Shown piece by piece: positions 52,313-62,700 of a stretch of DNA of 64,000 nt; position 1 is the stretch's first letter; each line of letters begins with the position of its first letter. This DNA is from Psychrobacillus sp044762855 (lineage in GTDB: Bacteria; Bacillota; Bacilli; Bacillales_A; Planococcaceae). The notes under the pieces were generated by a model. That model saw only the letters and a program-made list of their open reading frames with translations, did not search any database and had not been told where the DNA came from. The stretch spans positions 310,001 through 374,000 of the forward strand of contig NZ_JBIWFB010000001.1 of the NCBI RefSeq assembly GCF_044762855.1, written 5' to 3'. A program made the translations under genes and the position numbers.

Positions 52313-54466
52313 ATGAATCCATTGTTAATCGCTAACTGGGTGTTGTTTATTGCAGTTACTTTGTACGCAATTGGTTTGTTCGCATATTTGTTAAAAACAA
52401 GGTATGCATATATTAAACTTGGGAAAAAAGTAGAGTTTGAAGACAATGTGAAAGAAAGACTCCATAAAATTTGGGTGTATGTGTTTGGACAAAAGAAACT
52501 GTTAAAAGATAAGAAAAGTGGAGCAATCCATGTAATGTTCTTCTACGGGTTTTTACTTGTTCAATTTGGAGCAATTGATTTCATTTGGAAAGGTTTAGCG
52601 CCTGGCTCGCATTTACCATTAGGTCCATTGTATCCAGCCTTTACGTTTTTCCAAGAAATAGTAACTTTTGTTATTTTAATAGCAGTTGTGTGGGCATTCT
52701 ACCGACGCTATATTGAAAAATTAGTTCGTTTAAAAAGAGGATGGAAAAGTGGACTAGTACTCATTTTCATCGGGGGACTAATGGTTTCCGTTTTAGTTGG
52801 TAACGGTATGGGCATGATTTGGCATGATCACGCAGCAACTTGGTCGGAGCCGATTGCATCATCTGTAGCAATAATTTTTGGAATATTGCCAACCGCGGCT
52901 GCTACAACGATTTTTTATATCATGTGGTGGGCACATCTATTATTCTTACTAACATTCTTAGTATACGTTCCACAATCGAAGCATTTCCATTTAATTACTG
53001 GTCCTGCAAACGTTTACTTCCATCGTTTAGACAATGTAGGGAAACTACGTCCGATTAATTTCGAAGAGGAAGAAGACGAAGAAGCTGATGAAGAAGCGAT
53101 GCCATCATTTGGTGTCGGTAATATACATGAATTTACGCAAGCACAAATGATCGACTTCTACGCATGTGTAGAGTGTGGTCGTTGTACGAATATGTGTCCG
53201 GCAACAGGAACAGGTAAAATGCTGTCTCCGATGGACTTAATCACCAAACTTCGTGATCACCTAACGTTCACAGGAGCAGTAGAAACAAAGGCAAAACCTT
53301 GGGTACCAGCACTTGCTTTCCAAGGAACAAAAGGGAACCAACTGGCAATGGCTGCTGGAGCAGAAGGGGCAATCATCGAAGACATTTATAGCCCATCCCT
53401 AATTGGCGATGTTATTACAGAAGAAGAAATCTGGGCTTGTACTACTTGCCGTAACTGTGAAGACCAATGTCCAGTAATGAATGAACATGTCGACAAAATT
53501 ATCGACCTTCGTCGCTACTTAGTCATGACAGAAGGAAAAATGGACCCGGATGCACAACGCGCAATGACGAATATTGAGCGTCAAGGAAATCCATGGGGCT
53601 TAAACCGTAAAGAAAAAGAAAACTGGAGAGATGCTCGACCAGAAATTCATATTCCAACAGTGAAAGAAGTTTCAAAAGCTGGAGAAGAATTTGAATATCT
53701 ATTCTGGGTAGGTTCGATGGGATCATTCGATAATCGCTCGCAAAAAATTGCCTTAGCATTTGCTCACTTGATGAACGAAGCTGGAGTGAAATTCGCTATT
53801 CTTGGCAATAAAGAAAAGAACTCTGGAGACACGCCGCGCAGATTAGGAAATGAGTTTTTATTCCAAGAGTTAGCAACATCGAATATTTCTGAATTTGAAA
53901 AAGCTGGCGTAACAAAAATCGTCACAATTGATCCACATGCATATAATATCTTTAAAAACGAATATAGTGATTTTGGCTGGAACGGGGAAGTACTGCATCA
54001 CACGGAAATGCTTTACGACTTAGTACAAGAGGGTCGCTTGAAACCACAATATGCAGTAGAAGAAACGATTACATTCCATGATTCTTGTTATTTAGGTCGA
54101 TACAACGATGTATACGACGCACCACGAGAAGTATTGAAAGCAATTCCTGGTGTGAAATTAGTGGAAATGGATCGTAACCGTGAAACGGGTATGTGTTGTG
54201 GAGCAGGTGGCGGACTAATGTGGATGGAAGAACATGTAGGAAATCGCATAAACGTAGCTCGAACAGAACAAGCGTTAGAAGTAAATCCAACGATTATTTC
54301 ATCTGGTTGTCCATACTGTTTAACCATGCTTTCGGATGGTACTAAAGCAAAAGAAGTAGAAGAAACTGTAGGAACATACGATATTGCTGAATTACTGGAG
54401 AAATCTATTTTCGGGGAATTCACACCAACGTCCGAAGAGGAAGAAAAAGAAGAAGCAATTGTTTGA
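52313..54466 (+). CDS. fadF: Membrane iron-sulfur oxidoreductase FadF (ETF:quinone oxidoreductase, EtfD-like)
   Basis: Passes electrons from acyl-CoA dehydrogenases via ETF to menaquinone. It is 717 residues: N-terminal membrane helices (about 1-230), two 4Fe-4S motifs CVECGRCTNMCP and CTTCRNCEDQCP, then two heterodisulfide-reductase-like CCG regions (SCYLGRYN; MCCGAGGGLMW and SGCPYC). B. subtilis ywjF/fadF near acdA and rpoE is the counterpart. ATG with GGGGGAG. Operator upstream. Confidence 0.92.
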   Translation: MNPLLIANWVLFIAVTLYAIGLFAYLLKTRYAYIKLGKKVEFEDNVKERLHKIWVYVFGQKKLLKDKKSGAIHVMFFYGFLLVQFGAIDFIWKGLAPGSHLPLGPLYPAFTFFQEIVTFVILIAVVWAFYRRYIEKLVRLKRGWKSGLVLIFIGGLMVSVLVGNGMGMIWHDHAATWSEPIASSVAIIFGILPTAAATTIFYIMWWAHLLFLLTFLVYVPQSKHFHLITGPANVYFHRLDNVGKLRPINFEEEEDEEADEEAMPSFGVGNIHEFTQAQMIDFYACVECGRCTNMCPATGTGKMLSPMDLITKLRDHLTFTGAVETKAKPWVPALAFQGTKGNQLAMAAGAEGAIIEDIYSPSLIGDVITEEEIWACTTCRNCEDQCPVMNEHVDKIIDLRRYLVMTEGKMDPDAQRAMTNIERQGNPWGLNRKEKENWRDARPEIHIPTVKEVSKAGEEFEYLFWVGSMGSFDNRSQKIALAFAHLMNEAGVKFAILGNKEKNSGDTPRRLGNEFLFQELATSNISEFEKAGVTKIVTIDPHAYNIFKNEYSDFGWNGEVLHHTEMLYDLVQEGRLKPQYAVEETITFHDSCYLGRYNDVYDAPREVLKAIPGVKLVEMDRNRETGMCCGAGGGLMWMEEHVGNRINVARTEQALEVNPTIISSGCPYCLTMLSDGTKAKEVEETVGTYDIAELLEKSIFGEFTPTSEEEEKEEAIV

Positions 54467-54515
54467 TAAATATATTGCAAATAGTTTAACAGTTTCGTAA
54501 ACTAGAAGTAACAGC

Positions 54516-54542
54516 AAAGGGAGTAGTCGATACTCCCTTTTT
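54516..54542 (+). terminator. Terminator of fadF
   Basis: AAAGGGAGTA (54516-54525) / TACTCCCTTT (54531-54540) followed by T's. Confidence 0.8.
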
Positions 54543-54552
54543 CTAACAAGTC

Positions 54553-54576
54553 AAATTGAGCGAGCGTTCAGTCAAC
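54553..54576 (-). promoter_or_regulatory. Second FadR-type operator, before the thiolase operon
   Basis: Reverse complement contains TGAACGCTCGCTCA, matching the fadF operator TGAATGCTCATTCA at 11 of 14 core positions and 20 of 24 over the full site. It lies about 50 bases before the thiolase start. Confidence 0.65.
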
Positions 54577-54625
54577 TTGTTATTTATTTTACAGGTGATG
54601 AAAGCGCATACAAAAAGGGGTGGCT

Positions 54626-55837
54626 ATGTTGACAAAAACAGTGATTTTAGATGGGGCGCGTACAGCTTTTGGTAAGTTTGGTGGAGCACTTAGTAGTTTG
54701 ACAGCTTCGGATCTTGGGGGAATTGCCATAAAAGAAGCGTTGACTCGCGCCGGTGTTGGCGCAGTAGAAGTCGATGAAGTAATTATGGGAACGGTTTTAC
54801 AGGCAGGGCAAGGGCAAATTCCTTCTAGACAAGCGGCAACAAAAGCAGGAATTCCTTGGTCAGTGAAAACAGAAACGATCAATAAAGTTTGTGCTTCTGG
54901 TATGAGAAGTGTTAGTTTAGCAGATCAATTGATTCGACTTGGGGATGAAGAAATAATCGTTGCAGGTGGAATGGAATCGATGTCGGGTGCTCCTTATTAT
55001 TTACCAAAAGGACGATTTGGTCTTCGTATGGGAGATGGCCAAATAGTAGATGGCATGATCTATGACGGGCTTTCGTGTTCATTCCATCCGAAAAAAGTGC
55101 ATATGGGAACATACGGAAACTCCACTGCGCAGGAGTTTGAGTTATCACGTGAGAAACAGGATGAATGGTCCTTTAGAAGTCATGATCTGGCTTTAAAAGC
55201 AATCGACAATGGAGTTTTAGCAGAAGAAATTGTTGCAGTGGAAATACCTCAGCGAAAAGGCGATCCAGTCATCGTAAAAGAAGACGAAGCACCACGACGT
55301 GATACATCCATCGAATCGCTTGCTAAATTGAAACCAGCATTTGGAAGCGATGGAACGATTACAGCTGGAAATGCACCAGGAGTCAATGACGGGGCATGTG
55401 CAATCGTCTTAACAAATGAAGAAAAAGCAAAAGAGCTTGGAAAAGAGCCACTTGCATATGTAATCGGACATGCTGAAATTGCTATTGAGCCTGAAAACTT
55501 CCCGCAAACACCAGGAATCGTCATTAATAAATTGCTTGATCGAACTGGAAAAAAATTAGCGGATATCGACTTATTTGAAATAAATGAAGCGTTCGCAGCA
55601 GTAGCACTAGTTAGCAGTCAAATTGCAGGGTTAGACGAAGAAAAAGTAAATGTAAACGGTGGTGCAGTCGCACTTGGGCATCCAATTGGAGCATCCGGAG
55701 CACGCATTATCTTAACACTTGCCTATGAGTTAAAACGCCGTGGTGGTGGAATTGGTGTTGCAGCCATTTGTTCAGGTGGCGGGCAAGGGGACGCAATAAT
55801 GATCGAAGTTCCAAAAACAGGGGGAAGTAAGGCATGA
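54626..55837 (+). CDS. Acetyl-CoA C-acyltransferase (thiolase)
   Basis: 403 residues. Nucleophile Cys89 (NKVCASGMRSV), GGAVALGHPIGASGA and AICSGGGQGD complete the active site. ATG 54626 chosen because GGGGTGG lies just upstream; an in-frame GTG at 54620 is too close to it. First gene of the oxidation operon. Could act as fadA-type or as acetoacetyl-CoA thiolase. Confidence 0.92.
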   Translation: MLTKTVILDGARTAFGKFGGALSSLTASDLGGIAIKEALTRAGVGAVEVDEVIMGTVLQAGQGQIPSRQAATKAGIPWSVKTETINKVCASGMRSVSLADQLIRLGDEEIIVAGGMESMSGAPYYLPKGRFGLRMGDGQIVDGMIYDGLSCSFHPKKVHMGTYGNSTAQEFELSREKQDEWSFRSHDLALKAIDNGVLAEEIVAVEIPQRKGDPVIVKEDEAPRRDTSIESLAKLKPAFGSDGTITAGNAPGVNDGACAIVLTNEEKAKELGKEPLAYVIGHAEIAIEPENFPQTPGIVINKLLDRTGKKLADIDLFEINEAFAAVALVSSQIAGLDEEKVNVNGGAVALGHPIGASGARIILTLAYELKRRGGGIGVAAICSGGGQGDAIMIEVPKTGGSKA

Positions 55838-56685
55838 CAATCCAAAAAGTAATGGTAATCGGTGCAGGGCAAATGGGGGCAGGAATAGCACAAGTCTGTG
55901 CACAAGCGGGATTTGAAGTAAAGCTAAATGATCGAGAAGAACAATATTACGAGCGCGGGCTTCAAACAATTACAAAAAATCTTTCACGCAATGTGGAAAA
56001 AGGTCGCATGACAGAAGATGAAAAACAAGCAGTACTAAACAATATAACGAAATCACTTTCCATCGAAGACGCGAAAGACGTAGATATCGTCATAGAAGCA
56101 GCAGTAGAAAATATGGAAATCAAGCAATCTATTTTCAAACAACTAGATGAAATTACACCAAAGCACACCATTTTAGCAACCAATACTTCATCGTTACCAA
56201 TTACCGAAATTGCGGCGGTGACGAATCGTCCAGAACAAGTAATTGGCATGCATTTTATGAACCCAGTTCCTGTCATGAAGCTTGTAGAAATTATTCGTGG
56301 TCTTGCAACATCGGATGAAGTATACACAGCTATTGAAGAAATGACGAAAAAACTAAGCAAAGTACCAGTCGAAGTAAATGACTTTCCAGGTTTCGTCTCC
56401 AATCGCATTTTAATGCCGATGATCAACGAAGCCATTTATACACTGTATGAAGGCGTTGCATCAAAAGAAGCGATTGATGATGTGATGAAACTAGGGATGA
56501 ATCATCCAATGGGTCCCCTTCAACTGGCAGACTTTATCGGCTTAGATACTTGTTTATACATTATGGAAATTTTACATGAAGGATTCGGAGATAGTAAATA
56601 TCGCCCATGTCCATTACTTAGAAAATACGTAAAAGCTGGTTGGTTAGGGAAAAAATCTGGTAGAGGTTTCTACATTTACGAATAA
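55834..56685 (+). CDS. hbd: 3-hydroxybutyryl-CoA dehydrogenase
   Basis: 283 residues. NAD motif GAGQMGAGIAQVCAQAG; catalytic His in MHFMNPVPVMKLVEII; DFPGFVSNRILMP. Its ATG overlaps the thiolase stop (ATGA). It is the mmgB-like step of short-chain beta-oxidation. Confidence 0.94.
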   Translation: MTIQKVMVIGAGQMGAGIAQVCAQAGFEVKLNDREEQYYERGLQTITKNLSRNVEKGRMTEDEKQAVLNNITKSLSIEDAKDVDIVIEAAVENMEIKQSIFKQLDEITPKHTILATNTSSLPITEIAAVTNRPEQVIGMHFMNPVPVMKLVEIIRGLATSDEVYTAIEEMTKKLSKVPVEVNDFPGFVSNRILMPMINEAIYTLYEGVASKEAIDDVMKLGMNHPMGPLQLADFIGLDTCLYIMEILHEGFGDSKYRPCPLLRKYVKAGWLGKKSGRGFYIYE

Positions 56686-56701
56686 TAAAGGGGAAATTTA
56701 G

Positions 56702-57838
56702 ATGGAGCTAAAGTTTACTGAAGAACAACTTATGATGCGCAACATGGTCAGGGATTTTGCTAAAACAGAAATTGAACCTTTTATCGAACGCATGGAACAA
56801 GGGGAGTTTCCGCGTGAAATAATACGGAAAATGGGAGAACTCGGATTAATGGGAATTACTGTCCCAGAGGAATACGGCGGCTCCGGAATGGATTTCACAA
56901 GCTATGTGATCGCGGTTAATGAACTTTCCAAAGTAAGTGCTGTAGTCGGAGTAATTCTTTCTGTCCACACTTCTGTTGGTACAAATCCAATTCTTTACTT
57001 TGGTAATGAAGAACAAAAAAATAAATACATTCCCAAACTAGCAAGTGGAGAATATTTAGGAGCATTTTGCCTAACGGAGCCATCTGCTGGATCCGATGCG
57101 GGTGCCTTGAAAACAAAAGCTGTAAAAAAAGATGACCACTATGTATTGAATGGTTCTAAAGTATTTATTACCAATGGGGGAGAAGCAGATGTGAATATCG
57201 TTTTTGCTTCTACTGATCCTTCGCAAGGCTCCAAAGGAATCACAGCATTTATTGTAGAAAAAGATACACCAGGTTTTATCGTCGGAAAAGATGAAGAGAA
57301 GATGGGCTTGCACGGTTCTAGAACAGTGCAGCTAACATTTGAAGATATGAAAATTCCTGTAGCCAATCGACTCGGCGAAGAAGGGGAAGGATTTAAAATC
57401 GCCATGGCGAATTTAAATACAGGTCGAATCGGAATTGCGACACAAGCACTTGGTATTGCGGAAGCCGCGTTTGAAGCCGCGGTAGGATATGCAAAAGAGC
57501 GTGTGCAATTCGGCAAGCCAATAGCTGCCAACCAAGGGGTAGGCTTTAAACTAGCCGATATGGGCACAGCAGTAGAAGCAGCAAGACTACTTGTCTACCG
57601 AGCAGCAAGCCTTCGTGACCAAGGACTTCCTTGTGGAAAAGAAGCATCGATGGCGAAACTATTTACAACAAAAACAGCAGTAGATGTAGCAATCGAAGCA
57701 GTGCAAGTATTCGGTGGATACGGCTATACAGAAGACTATCCAGTAGAGCGCTATTTCCGAGACGCAAAAGTAACCGAAATCTACGAAGGCACAAGCGAAA
57801 TCCAAAGAATAGTTATTAGTAAACATCTAATAAATTAA
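56702..57838 (+). CDS. Acyl-CoA dehydrogenase (first)
   Basis: 378 residues with CLTEPSAGSDAGALKT, GLHGSRTVQLTFEDM and catalytic Glu362 in EIYEGTSEIQR. Likely short or branched acyl-CoA substrate, consistent with icmF in the operon. AAGGGGA before the ATG. A 150-base gap with short repeats separates it from the next dehydrogenase. Confidence 0.93.
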   Translation: MELKFTEEQLMMRNMVRDFAKTEIEPFIERMEQGEFPREIIRKMGELGLMGITVPEEYGGSGMDFTSYVIAVNELSKVSAVVGVILSVHTSVGTNPILYFGNEEQKNKYIPKLASGEYLGAFCLTEPSAGSDAGALKTKAVKKDDHYVLNGSKVFITNGGEADVNIVFASTDPSQGSKGITAFIVEKDTPGFIVGKDEEKMGLHGSRTVQLTFEDMKIPVANRLGEEGEGFKIAMANLNTGRIGIATQALGIAEAAFEAAVGYAKERVQFGKPIAANQGVGFKLADMGTAVEAARLLVYRAASLRDQGLPCGKEASMAKLFTTKTAVDVAIEAVQVFGGYGYTEDYPVERYFRDAKVTEIYEGTSEIQRIVISKHLIN

Positions 57839-57847
57839 ATAAATTTA

Positions 57848-57975
57848 CTGTAAATGGGTAAGGGCAACCAACTCATGCAGAAGAGCAACTAATCTATCAG
57901 CGAGATCAACCAAGGAACGCTCGAAAGCAACCAAATCATATAGAAGAGCAACTAAACTAAGCAAAACTACCAAAA
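57848..57975 (-). repeat. Degenerate tandem repeat, about 21-bp units
   Basis: On the minus strand successive units begin TTTAGTTGCTCTT, TTTGGTTGCTTTC, TTGGTTGATCTC, TTAGTTGCTCTT, TTGGTTGCCCTT, at spacing of 21-22 bases, each with a variable second half. The same unit type occurs at 40333-40436. No gene is visible in this 145-base gap. Confidence 0.65.
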
Positions 57976-57989
57976 AGGCGGGAATGACA

Positions 57990-59129
57990 ATGAATTTTCA
58001 ACTTTCAGAAGAACATGAAATGATTCGTAAAATGGTACGTGATTTTGCAGAAAACGAAGTGGCACCAACAGCAGCAGAGCGCGACGAAGAAGAACGTTTT
58101 GACCGTGAAATCTTCGACAAAATGGCGGAGCTTGGATTAACGGGAATCCCTTGGCCAGAAGAATACGGTGGAATCGGTTCTGATTACCTTGCATACTGTA
58201 TCGCAGTAGAAGAACTATCTCGTGTTTGTGCTTCAACAGGGGTAACACTTTCTGCACATACTTCACTTGCTGGATGGCCAATCTTCAAATATGGCAATGA
58301 AGAGCAAAAACAAAAATACCTTCGTCCTATGGCAGAAGGCTCTAAAATTGGCGGCTACGGTTTAACAGAAGCAGGCTCTGGTTCAGATGCTGGTGGCATG
58401 AAAACGACAGCCAAATTAGATGGCGACGACTATGTATTAAACGGCTCTAAAATTTTTATTACTAATGGCGGCATTGCAGATATATATGTCGTATTTGCAG
58501 TAACAGATCCAGAATCCAAACATAAAGGAACGAGCGCATTTATCGTAGAAGCAGATTTCCCAGGATTCTCTGTAGGGAAAAAAGAAAAGAAACTAGGCAT
58601 TCGCTCTTCTCCTACAACAGAAATTGTTTTTGATAATTGCCGTGTACCAAAAGAAAACCTTCTTGGGGAAGAAGGAGAAGGCTTCATCATCGCGATGAAA
58701 ACTTTGGATGGCGGTCGTAACGGAATTGCCGCTCAAGCAGTAGGAATTGCACAAGGAGCACTAGATGCAGCAGTAGGATATGCAAAAGAACGTGTACAAT
58801 TCGGTAAACCAATCGTTGCAAACCAAGGGGTATCCTTCAAGCTAGCAGACATGGCGACAGCAACAGAAGCTTCACGATTACTAACATATCAAGCTGCATG
58901 GCTAGAATCTAACGGGCTTCCGTACGGTAAAGAATCGGCAATGGCAAAGCTAATGGCTGGAGACACAGCGATGAAAGTTACGACAGAAGCAGTGCAAGTT
59001 TTCGGGGGATATGGCTACACGAAAGATTATCCAGTGGAACGTTATATGCGCGATGCGAAAATCACACAAATATACGAGGGAACACAAGAAATTCAACGCC
59101 TTGTTATTTCTCGTATGTTAACGAAGTAA
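57990..59129 (+). CDS. acdA: Acyl-CoA dehydrogenase (second; AcdA-like)
   Basis: 379 residues; GLTEAGSGSDAGGMKTTA, GIRSSPTTEIVFDNCRVP and catalytic Glu363 in QIYEGTQEIQR. B. subtilis acdA lies between fadF and rpoE, supporting the name. ATG 57990 preferred over 57984 because of spacing from AGGCGGG. The TetR gene follows after three bases. Confidence 0.9.
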   Translation: MNFQLSEEHEMIRKMVRDFAENEVAPTAAERDEEERFDREIFDKMAELGLTGIPWPEEYGGIGSDYLAYCIAVEELSRVCASTGVTLSAHTSLAGWPIFKYGNEEQKQKYLRPMAEGSKIGGYGLTEAGSGSDAGGMKTTAKLDGDDYVLNGSKIFITNGGIADIYVVFAVTDPESKHKGTSAFIVEADFPGFSVGKKEKKLGIRSSPTTEIVFDNCRVPKENLLGEEGEGFIIAMKTLDGGRNGIAAQAVGIAQGALDAAVGYAKERVQFGKPIVANQGVSFKLADMATATEASRLLTYQAAWLESNGLPYGKESAMAKLMAGDTAMKVTTEAVQVFGGYGYTKDYPVERYMRDAKITQIYEGTQEIQRLVISRMLTK

Positions 59130-59132
59130 TAG

Positions 59133-59759
59133 ATGCCTATGGATAAAAAGCATGAAGTAATAACATCTATAAAAGATGAAAGCCTCATCGAAAAAAGGCG
59201 TCTTCAGATGATCCGTGCGGGAGTTACATTATTTAAACAAAAAGGCTTTCACCGAACAACAACGAGAGAAATTGCAAAAGAAGCTGGATTTAGTATTGGA
59301 ACGCTGTACGAATATATTCGGACAAAGGAAGATGTACTATATTTAGTTTGCGATAGTATTTACCATGAAGTGCATAACAAACTATCGCAAATTTCACTTC
59401 AAAATGGTACAACACAAGGCTTAAAAACGGCTATCCGCCACTATTACGGGGTTATTGATGATATGCAAGATGAGTTCGTTGTTATGTATCAAGAAACAAA
59501 GTCTTTACCAAAAAGCGCATTGCAATACGTACTCACGAAGGAATTAGAAATGGTCGAGATTTTTCAAAAGATTCTGGTTGGCTGCAAACAAGCAGGGGAA
59601 CTTGAGCTAACAGATGAACAAATCAATCTGTATGCCCATACACTTGTCGTTCAAGGGCAAATGTGGGCATTTAGAAGATGGGCACTCGGCAAAGAATATT
59701 CGCTCGAACAATTTACTGAAATACAAATACAATTTGTACTGAAGGGGATGGGACAGTAA
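59133..59759 (+). CDS. TetR-family regulator, FadR-like
   Basis: 208 residues. N-terminal HTH at about 17-62 (LFKQKGFHRTTTREIAKEAGFSIGTLYEYIRTKEDVLYLV), C-terminal ligand domain presumably sensing acyl-CoA. No convincing ribosome binding site precedes ATG 59133 or 59139, so translation may be coupled to the dehydrogenase. The matching palindromes before fadF and the thiolase gene are its likely operators. Confidence 0.85.
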   Translation: MPMDKKHEVITSIKDESLIEKRRLQMIRAGVTLFKQKGFHRTTTREIAKEAGFSIGTLYEYIRTKEDVLYLVCDSIYHEVHNKLSQISLQNGTTQGLKTAIRHYYGVIDDMQDEFVVMYQETKSLPKSALQYVLTKELEMVEIFQKILVGCKQAGELELTDEQINLYAHTLVVQGQMWAFRRWALGKEYSLEQFTEIQIQFVLKGMGQ

Positions 59760-59786
59760 ATGGTTACTAAACAAAGGGGGAGCAAC

Positions 59787-62700
59787 ATGTCTACTGGGGA
59801 AGTATATCGTCCAAAAAATCACGTTCGTTTTGTCACAGCATCTAGTCTTTTTGACGGGCATGACGCATCGATTAATATTATGCGCCGTATTTTACAGGGA
59901 AGCGGAGCAGAAGTTATTCACTTAGGTCATAACCGGTCCGTTGAAGAAGTAGTAAATGCTGCTATTCAAGAAGACGTACAAGGGATTGCGATTTCTTCCT
60001 ACCAGGGAGGACATGTAGAGTATTTTAAATATATGAAGGATTTACTCGTGGAACGTGGTGCGCCTCATATTCAAATATTTGGTGGCGGCGGTGGAGTAAT
60101 CATTCCAAAAGAAATAAAAGAACTACAAGCATATGGAATATCCGGTATTTTCTCACCAGAAGATGGTCGAAAACTTGGTCTCCAAGGAATGATCAATCAA
60201 ATCCTCCAATCATGTGATGTACCTACGAAAGCAACGGGTGCTATCGAGGAAATTGAAGCAGTTTCAACGGAGAAACCAGAATTGCTGGCACATTTAATCA
60301 CGATTGCTGAGGAAGCACACCAAACCGGAGATGCTGAAGCGAAAGCCATGATTGAGCACGCAAAAAGCATTTCGAAAAATACACCGGTGCTTGGTATTAC
60401 AGGGACTGGAGGGGCAGGAAAAAGTTCCTTAACAGACGAATTAATTCGCAGATTCCTGCACGATTTACCTGATAAAAAAATTGCGGTGCTTTCTATTGAT
60501 CCGACGAAACAAAAAACAGGTGGCGCATTACTCGGTGACCGTATCCGTATGAATGCCATTTTCAATAAACGTGTGTTCATGCGAAGTCTAGCAACACGAG
60601 GATCTCGCACAGAATTATCGGGAGCACTCAATGATGTACTGGATGTTGTGAAAGTTGCAGGGTTCGATTTAATCATTGTAGAAACAAGTGGTATTGGGCA
60701 AGGAGACGCTGAAATTGCAAACGTATCGGATGTATCGATGTATGTTATGACAAGCGAGTTCGGTGCACCAACTCAACTTGAAAAAATCGATATGATTGAC
60801 TATGCCGATTTAATCGTTATCAATAAATTCGAACGAAAAGGTTCAGAAGATGCGCTTCGCCAAGTGCAAAAGCAATATCAACGTAGCCATGAGTTATGGC
60901 ATGATGATTTAGATACGATGCCTGTTTATGGCACAATTGCCAGCCAATTTAATGATAAAGGAACGAATTCATTATTTGCAGCATTAATCGGTGCATTAAA
61001 TGATAAAGTTGGCACTGACTGGGAAACATCGTACGAGCAATTTGTGAAAACGCAAAAACAAAACGTTATCATTCCAAATGATCGTCGCTACTATCTTCGT
61101 GAAATTACGGATACTGTTCGTGGTTATCATAAAAAGTCGGAAGAACAAGTAGCTTTTGCACGAAGATTGTTCCAATTAGAAGGTGCCATCGAAGCAGTGA
61201 AAGAAAAAGCAGCAGATGATGCACTAGTACAATCTTTGGAATCACTTGCCAAAGGTGTTCGCGACGAATTAACAGCAGAATCCAAACGAATACTAGAAAA
61301 CTGGGCTAGGTTAAAAGAAGCTTACGCTGGTGACGAATTCATCACAAAAGTTCGGGATAAAGAAATTCGGACAATTCTTCGTACAGAAAGCTTATCTGGT
61401 CTTAAAATACCAAAAGTAGTGCTACCAAACTTCGTCGATTACGGCGAGATTTTACGATGGGTATATAAAGAAAATGTACCAGGATCATTCCCATACACGG
61501 CAGGAGTTTTCCCGTTTAAAAGAGAAGGAGAAGATCCGAAACGTCAATTTGCGGGAGAAGGGACGCCAGATCGTACGAATCGTCGTTTCCACTATTTATC
61601 CAAAGATGATGATGCCAAACGCCTATCTACAGCATTTGACTCCGTAACTTTATACGGGGAAGATCCAGATCATCGTCCAGATATTTTTGGGAAAGTAGGG
61701 GAATCCGGCGTAAGCGTTTGTACGTTAGAAGATATGAAAAAGCTATATGATGGCTTTGATTTATGTGCACCGTCAACATCTGTATCGATGACGATTAATG
61801 GGCCAGCACCAATCATTTTAGCTATGTTCATGAACACGGCAATCGACCAGCAAGTGCGTATTCGAGAAGAAGAACTTGGACGCACACTAACGGTAGAAGA
61901 ATTTACAGAAGTGAAAACAAAGACTTTGGAAGTAGTTCGTGGAACAGTGCAAGCAGATATTTTAAAAGAAGACCAAGGACAGAATACTTGTATTTTCTCT
62001 ACAGAATTTGCACTTCGCATGATGGGCGATATTCAACAATATTTTATTGACCAAAAGGTTCGTAATTATTATTCGGTATCGATTTCCGGATATCATATTG
62101 CAGAGGCTGGTGCCAATCCGATTTCGCAGCTTGCATTTACGCTTTCCAATGGTTTCACGTATGTAGAATACTATTTAAGTCGCGGGATGCATATAGATGA
62201 TTTTGCACCAAACTTATCGTTCTTTTTCTCGAACGGCTTAGATCCAGAATATACGGTAATCGGTCGGGTCGCTCGTCGTATTTGGGCAGTCGTAATGAGA
62301 GACAAATACGGTGCAAATGAACGAAGTCAAAAACTGAAGTACCATGTACAAACTTCTGGTCGAAGCTTGCATGCGCAAGAAATCGATTTTAATGATATTC
62401 GTACGACGCTTCAGGCATTGATGGCATTGCAAGATAACTGTAATTCGCTTCATACAAATGCATATGACGAAGCGATTACTACACCAACAGAAGAATCGGT
62501 TCGACGTGCCATGGCTATTCAAATGATTATTACAAAAGAACATGGACTATCCAAAAACGAAAATCCATTACAAGGTGCTTTCATCATCGAAGAGCTGACA
62601 GACATAGTAGAAGAAGCCGTACTTTCTGAGTTTGACCGCATTAACGACCGCGGGGGAGTGCTCGGTGCGATGGAAACACAATATCAACGCGGTAAAATCC

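Noticed and set aside
54088..54480. Opposite-strand open frame within fadF, and similar frames at 6551-7042, 60197-60676 and 62238-62543
   Set aside because: They mirror the codon pattern of clear genes on the other strand, lack ribosome binding sites and resemble no protein family.
57848..57975. CRISPR array
   Set aside because: Units are degenerate and adjoin with only about 10 variable bases; there are no identical repeats with 30-base spacers and no cas genes.
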